Origin: Agreia sp. PsM10
Lineage (GTDB): Bacteria > Actinomycetota > Actinomycetes > Actinomycetales > Microbacteriaceae
Length of the DNA: 64,000 bases
Reading direction: 5' to 3'
NCBI RefSeq assembly: GCF_030433855.1
Contig: NZ_JARUXC010000012.1
Coordinates: 49,786 to 113,785, forward strand
Shown here: positions 58,397 to 64,000 of the stretch, piece by piece
Numbering within the stretch: the first letter of the stretch is position 1
Layout of the letters: each line of letters starts with the position of its first letter
The notes under the pieces: generated by a model
What the model was told of the DNA's origin: nothing
Databases searched by the model: none
Seen by the model: only the letters and a program-made list of their open reading frames with translations
Made by a program: the position numbers and the translations under genes

Positions 58397-59680
58397 ATGG
58401 CTTCTGCAGTAACCCCTCCCCGTGGCATGCGCGATTTCCTCCCTCGAGAGAAGGCCGCGAGGGAGCACGCCCTCGCCGTGATCCGTCGCAGCTACTCGGC
58501 GCACGGCTTCGACGAGATCGAGACTCCGGTGATGGAAGACATCCAGCGCCTGCACTCGGGCCTCGGCGGCGACAATGAAAAGCTGTCGTTCAGTGTGCTG
58601 AAGCGCGGCATCGAGAAGTCCGACCTCGAGGCGGCGGTCGACGCCGACGACGCGCAGGCCCTCGCCGACCTCGGGCTGCGCTTCGACCTCACCGTTCCCC
58701 TTGCACGTTTCTACGCCACTCACAGGGCGGAGCTTCCCGCGGTCTTCCGCAGCGTGCAGATCGCGCCCGTGTGGAGGGCGGAGCGGCCGCAGAAGGGCCG
58801 CTACCGGCAGTTCATGCAGTGCGACATCGACATCATCGGCGATGCCTCCGCGCTCGCCGAGGTCGAGCTGATCTCCGCGACGCTCTCGACGTTGGATGCG
58901 CTCGGCCTGCAGGGGTGCACTGTGCGCATCAACGACCGTCGGCTGCTCATCGGCATGCTCGAGCTGTTCGGGTTTCCGACCGAGAGTCACGAGGCGGTTC
59001 TGATCGTGATCGACAAGATCGACAAGGTCGGCACAGCGGGCGTGGTCGACGAGCTGCGCACCAAGTCTCCCCAGCTGGCCGGAGCCACCGACGCGCTGGA
59101 GGCGTTCTTCCTGCGCCCGCAGGACCGCATGATGCGCCCGTTCGGCCACGACGCCATCGCGCATGCTCTGCCCGAGGGCATCGACGCCGAGCTCGTCGCC
59201 GAGCTCGCCTCGATCGGCGACGCGCTCGACGCCGACCGCATCCGATTCGACCCGTTCCTCGTGCGAGGCATGGGGTACTACACGGGCACCATCTTCGAGA
59301 TCGCGCACCCCGACTTCTCGTTCTCGCTCGGGGGCGGCGGGCGCTACGACGGCATGATCGGTCGGTTCCTGGGAACGGATGTTCCCGCCGTCGGCTTCTC
59401 CATCGGGTTCGAGCGCATCGTCGACCTCGTCGACCTCCCCGACCAGAAGGCGACGGAGTCGGTGGCGCTGCTGCACGACGCCTCGACCTCCGCGGTGCTG
59501 CTGCAGTCGCTGAAGACCGAGCTGATCGCATCCGGATCGCGGGTGCGGCTCGAGCGCAAGGCCAAGAACGCCAAACTGCAGCTCGAACGGCTCTCCGCGG
59601 CGGGCTTCACGCGCGTGGCCACCGTGCAGACCGCAGACCAGAGCGTCGACGACCTGAGATTCCGCGCACTGGGGCAGTAG
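58397..59680 (+). CDS. hisS: histidyl-tRNA synthetase, 427 aa
   Basis: Class II synthetase: PPRGMRDFLPREKAAREHAL start, motif 1 region GFDEIETPVMEDIQRL, LRFDLTVPLARF, motif 2 FRSVQIAPVWRAERPQKGRYRQFMQCDIDIIG in pieces, the His-specific LVRGMGYYTGTIFEI and GGGGRYDGMIGRFLG, and motif 3 VGFSIGFERI. An anticodon-binding domain closes the chain. 9 bp after mazG; probably the same transcript. Confidence 0.96.
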   Translation: MASAVTPPRGMRDFLPREKAAREHALAVIRRSYSAHGFDEIETPVMEDIQRLHSGLGGDNEKLSFSVLKRGIEKSDLEAAVDADDAQALADLGLRFDLTVPLARFYATHRAELPAVFRSVQIAPVWRAERPQKGRYRQFMQCDIDIIGDASALAEVELISATLSTLDALGLQGCTVRINDRRLLIGMLELFGFPTESHEAVLIVIDKIDKVGTAGVVDELRTKSPQLAGATDALEAFFLRPQDRMMRPFGHDAIAHALPEGIDAELVAELASIGDALDADRIRFDPFLVRGMGYYTGTIFEIAHPDFSFSLGGGGRYDGMIGRFLGTDVPAVGFSIGFERIVDLVDLPDQKATESVALLHDASTSAVLLQSLKTELIASGSRVRLERKAKNAKLQLERLSAAGFTRVATVQTADQSVDDLRFRALGQ

Positions 59681-59683
59681 ACC

Positions 59684-59696
59684 ATAGCCAGGCTAT
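59684..59696. promoter_or_regulatory. 13-bp palindrome before a MarR gene, probable operator
   Basis: ATAGCCAGGCTAT, perfect 6-base arms, 13 bp before GTG 59709 and beginning 4 bases after the hisS stop. Fits autoregulation by the MarR protein. The adjoining TATACACT could be part of the -10. Confidence 0.5.
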
Positions 59697-59708
59697 ACAC
59701 TGAATCAA

Positions 59709-60152
59709 GTGAACAGCGAACTCAGCACCATTCTCGGCGACCTCGTATCGGTCACCCACCGTCTCACCCGCCTCGCTGCGCAGGCCACCGGCGATTCGAC
59801 GTCACCTGCCACCTGGCGCACGCTCAGCGTGCTCACCTCCTTCGGCCCCATGCGTCTCGGCGAACTCGCCAAGCACAGCCGGGTCAGCCAACCCACCATG
59901 ACCAAGATCGTCGCCAACCTCAACGAGGTGGAGTGGATCAAGCGCATCGCCGACAGCACCGATGCGCGCGCCTGGCAGATCGCCATCGCGCCGAAGGGCC
60001 AGCGCGCCCTCGCCGACTGGCGCGACCGTCTCGGCGAGGCGCTCGAACCGCTCTTCGAGGAGCTCGACCCCGATGATGTCGCCGTGCTGCAGCGCACGGT
60101 CGACCTGCTCGAGTGCAGCATCGCCGTGCGCGGCGAGGTCATCGCCGCCTGA
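59709..60152 (+). CDS. MarR-family regulator, 147 aa
   Basis: Winged-helix core at about 30-100 (SPATWRTLSVLTSFGPMRLGELAKHSRVSQPTMTKIVANLNEVEWI, DSTDARAWQIAIAPKG with the wing D-x-R). Helical dimer ends. Upstream of a DHA2 efflux pump with operators between them, so likely its repressor. GTG start 59709. Confidence 0.9.
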   Translation: MNSELSTILGDLVSVTHRLTRLAAQATGDSTSPATWRTLSVLTSFGPMRLGELAKHSRVSQPTMTKIVANLNEVEWIKRIADSTDARAWQIAIAPKGQRALADWRDRLGEALEPLFEELDPDDVAVLQRTVDLLECSIAVRGEVIAA

Positions 60153-60183
60153 CCCACGTGGCGGCCGCACGGCCCACCCCCTG

Positions 60184-60211
60184 ACGACCCCCGGAGAAAT
60201 CCGGGGGTCGT
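60184..60211 (+). terminator. hairpin after the first MarR gene
   Basis: Perfect 11-bp stem ACGACCCCCGG / CCGGGGGTCGT around AGAAAT, 32 bp after the stop. It separates the MarR gene from the efflux pump promoter. Confidence 0.75.
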
Positions 60212-60219
60212 TGCGGTTT

Positions 60220-60252
60220 ATCAACTACTTCGCTATAGTTGATGCAAGTCAA
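60220..60252. promoter_or_regulatory. MarR operator region of the efflux pump gene
   Basis: ATCAACTA (60220-60227) and TAGTTGAT (60236-60243) are perfect inverted 8-base arms; GTTGA-N6-TCAAC (60238-60253) overlaps as a second weaker repeat. AACTA/TAGTT half sites are common in MarR operators. TATAGTT inside may be the -10, so binding would block the polymerase. Confidence 0.6.
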
Positions 60253-60299
60253 CTTTCTCCTCATCGATGAGCGGTGGGGAGTTTTCTTTTGGGAGTTCC

Positions 60300-61952
60300 G
60301 TGTCCACTCGTTCCATCGCCGAATCGCAACCCGGCACCACGTCGACCGGCATGACCCAGCGCCAGACCCTTCAGGCGCTGTCCGGTCTGCTGCTCGGCAT
60401 GTTCGTCGCCCTCCTCGCCTCGACCGTCGTCTCGAGCTCGCTGCCGAAGATCATCGGCGACCTCAACGGAAACCAGGCCGCATTCACCTGGGTGGTCACG
60501 GCCACCCTGCTCGCCACCACCGTGTCGACGCCCATCTGGGGCAAGCTCGCCGACCTCACGAACCGCAAGCTGCTCATCCAGATCTCGCTGGTCATCTTCA
60601 CCCTCGGGTCGATGCTGGCGGGCTTCTCGCAGGACACGGGCACGCTGATCCTGTTCCGCGTTCTGCAGGGTCTCGGTGCCGGCGGTCTCACAGCGCTCGT
60701 GCAGGTCGTGATGGCCGACATCATCAGCCCTCGTGAGCGCGGCAAGTACATGGGCCTGCTCGGCGCGGTCATGGCCGTGGCCACCGTCGGCGGGCCGCTG
60801 GTGGGCGGCATCGTCACCGACTCGATCGGATGGCGCTGGAACTTCTACATCGCGGTTCCCTTCGCCGTCGCCGCCATCATCCTGCTCCAGTTCACGCTGA
60901 AGCTGCCGAAGATCCGCAAGAAGGTCACCATCGACTACCTGGGCGCGGTGCTGATCGCGGCCGGCGTCTCCCTTCTGCTCATCTGGGTCACGCTCGCGGG
61001 CAACAACTTCGAGTGGAACTCGTGGCAGACCTACCTCATGGTGGGCGGCAGCATCGTGCTTCTCGGCCTGGCCGTGTGGGTCGAGCTCACGGTGAAGGAG
61101 CCCATCATCCCGATGACGCTGTTCACGAACCGCACGTTCACCCTGGCGGTCGTCGCCAGCATCTCCGTCGGTGTCGCCATGTTCGGCACGAGCGTCTTCC
61201 TGGGTCAGTACATGCAGTTGGCCCGCGGCGCCACGCCGACGGAGTCCGGTCTGCTGACGATCCCGATGATCGGTGGCGTGCTCGTCTCCTCGACCATCGT
61301 CGGACAGCTGATCAGCCGCACCGGCAAGTGGAAGCGCTACATGGTCGCCGGATCCATCCTGCTCACCATCGGCGTCTCGCTGATGTCGACGCTGCGCTAC
61401 GACACGAGCTACGTTCTCGTCGCGGTCTTCATGTTCATCATGGGATCCGGCGTCGGAATGGTCATGCAGAACCTCGTGCTCGTCGTGCAGAACTCCGTCG
61501 ACCCCCGCCAGCTCGGTGTGGCCAGTGCGTCGGTCGCCTTCTTCAGGAGCCTCGGCGGAACGATCGGAGTCTCGGTCATGGGAGCCGTGCTCGGCACGCA
61601 GGTGGCGCAGTTCGTGAAAGACGGATTGGCGTCGCTCGGCGCGGCCGGAGCGCAGGCCGCCCAGGGGCTGAGCGGGGGAGCGATCCCCGATCTGAGCACG
61701 CTGCCGGCGCCGGTGCGCGTGATCGTCGAGGCCGCCTACGGCCACGCGATCGGAGACGTGTTCATGCTCGCGATTCCGCTGGCCGTGATCACGGTCGTCG
61801 CCATCGCCCTGCTGCCCGCCAAGCCTCTCGGCACGATGACCGCTCTCGAGCAGATGACGGACACTCCGGCCGACACTCTCGTGGCCGTGAGCGCCGACGA
61901 GGTCGGCGCGACGCCCCGAACCGGCTCGATGCCCGCCGTGAGAGAACGGTAA
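60300..61952 (+). CDS. DHA2-family MFS multidrug efflux transporter, 550 aa
   Basis: Fourteen helices, EmrB/QacA type. Helix 1 carries LLLGMFVALLASTVVSSSLPKIIGDLNG, helix 2-3 loop IWGKLADLTNRKLLI, helix 4 RVLQGLGAGGLTALVQVVMADIISPRERGKYMG and helix 5 GPLVGGIVTDSIGWRWNFYI (motif C). Exports drugs or toxic metabolites with protons. GTG 60300 is preferred, with GGGAG upstream; ATG 60267 is in frame. A second MarR gene follows by 4 bp. Confidence 0.92.
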   Translation: MSTRSIAESQPGTTSTGMTQRQTLQALSGLLLGMFVALLASTVVSSSLPKIIGDLNGNQAAFTWVVTATLLATTVSTPIWGKLADLTNRKLLIQISLVIFTLGSMLAGFSQDTGTLILFRVLQGLGAGGLTALVQVVMADIISPRERGKYMGLLGAVMAVATVGGPLVGGIVTDSIGWRWNFYIAVPFAVAAIILLQFTLKLPKIRKKVTIDYLGAVLIAAGVSLLLIWVTLAGNNFEWNSWQTYLMVGGSIVLLGLAVWVELTVKEPIIPMTLFTNRTFTLAVVASISVGVAMFGTSVFLGQYMQLARGATPTESGLLTIPMIGGVLVSSTIVGQLISRTGKWKRYMVAGSILLTIGVSLMSTLRYDTSYVLVAVFMFIMGSGVGMVMQNLVLVVQNSVDPRQLGVASASVAFFRSLGGTIGVSVMGAVLGTQVAQFVKDGLASLGAAGAQAAQGLSGGAIPDLSTLPAPVRVIVEAAYGHAIGDVFMLAIPLAVITVVAIALLPAKPLGTMTALEQMTDTPADTLVAVSADEVGATPRTGSMPAVRER

Positions 61953-61956
61953 TCTG

Positions 61957-63797
<1,841 letters not shown>

Positions 63798-63838
63798 AGC
63801 CTCACCGGCCGAGAACCCACCCGAACGAAAGGCGCTCG

Positions 63839-64000
63839 ATGCGCAAGCCGACACTGGGCATGCCCCTCGGGGCGCCCTCGTCGCACGACGCACCGGCGCC
63901 GAGGAATTGGGGCCCCCCCCCCGGGGGGGGCCCTTCCCCGGTCCCCCCCCCCCCCCCCCCGCAATTAATCATTCCCCGGGCGGGGGTTACCCTACTGTTA
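63839..64000 (+). CDS. start of a FtsB/DivIC-like septum formation initiator gene (partial)
   Basis: ATG 63839 after GAAAGG encodes MRKPTLGMPLGAPSSHDAPAP before the sequence decays. Actinobacteria usually have a small FtsB/DivIC-type cell-division gene directly after eno, and these start with a short Arg/Pro-rich tail. The call rests mainly on position; no coiled coil or membrane helix is visible in what remains. Confidence 0.4.
   Translation, partial: MRKPTLGMPLGAPSSHDAPAPRNWGPPPGGGPSPVPPPPPPQLIIPRAGVTLLL
63906..64000. other. low-quality homopolymer tail, probable contig-end artefact
   Basis: Long C and G runs (including a run of about 18 C at 63943-63960) followed by an AT-containing scrap with no coding continuity. 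It is unlike anything else in the window and should not be interpreted biologically. Confidence 0.8.

Overview
The window is high-GC DNA (about two-thirds G+C by eye) with many GTG/TTG starts, a mycoredoxin-like gene, a DUF222-HNH gene and the order glmU-prs ... rplY-pth ... mfd-mazG ... eno. This fits an actinobacterium, most likely Microbacteriaceae, and the sugar-acid clusters suggest a plant- or soil-associated life. The last ~95 bases are homopolymer-rich and look like a poor-quality contig end. I saw no rRNA, tRNA or CRISPR array.

Layout. 1-8 kb: a partial secreted leucine-rich-repeat protein, unrecognised small genes, a membrane-anchored ECF sigma/zinc-finger/Ig-like fusion, a septum-formation-type lipoprotein, a TetR regulator, an ECF sigma factor and a SnoaL-like protein. 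8-15 kb: a 5'-3' exonuclease, a TetR/oxidoreductase pair with two operator repeats, an IclR-hutH pair and cardiolipin synthase. 14.8-21.8 kb: a GntR-controlled operon whose gene set matches D-apionate breakdown through L-erythrulose to erythrose 4-phosphate (transporter, lerK, derI, lerI, oiaC, apnO). 21.8-26 kb: siderophore-interacting protein under an iron box, two LysM-type lipoproteins, and a DUF222-HNH gene embedded in dispersed repeats. 26-29 kb: glmU, prs, mycoredoxin.

29-38 kb: gnd plus an IclR-controlled cluster for L-idonate/5-ketogluconate/gluconate (MHS transporter, gluconokinase, gluconate 5-dehydrogenase, idonate 5-dehydrogenase, FAH-family enzyme, two hydroxyacid dehydrogenases) that feeds 6-phosphogluconate to gnd. 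38-45 kb: a minus-strand operon (SMP-30 lactonase, IclR, RbsA/C/B-type ABC importer, xylose-isomerase-like enzyme) for an unidentified sugar. 45-48 kb: LysR/EamA pair and a membrane protein. 48-64 kb: rplY, pth (apparently with a CTG start), then a low-GC three-gene island (SMC/OLD-like ATPase, TOPRIM-like protein, DUF262 protein) wedged before mfd, mazG and hisS; then a DHA2 efflux pump flanked by two MarR genes; then eno and the start of a FtsB/DivIC-like gene.

The best candidate for an undescribed system is the 49.5-53.3 kb island. It looks like a horizontally acquired anti-phage operon: the split ATPase/TOPRIM pair recalls OLD, Gabija, PARIS and AbiL, but a DUF262 protein is added. The apionate operon is the best-resolved metabolic finding; homology-only annotation would probably mislabel several of its genes as tpiA, rpiB or dihydroxyacetone kinase.
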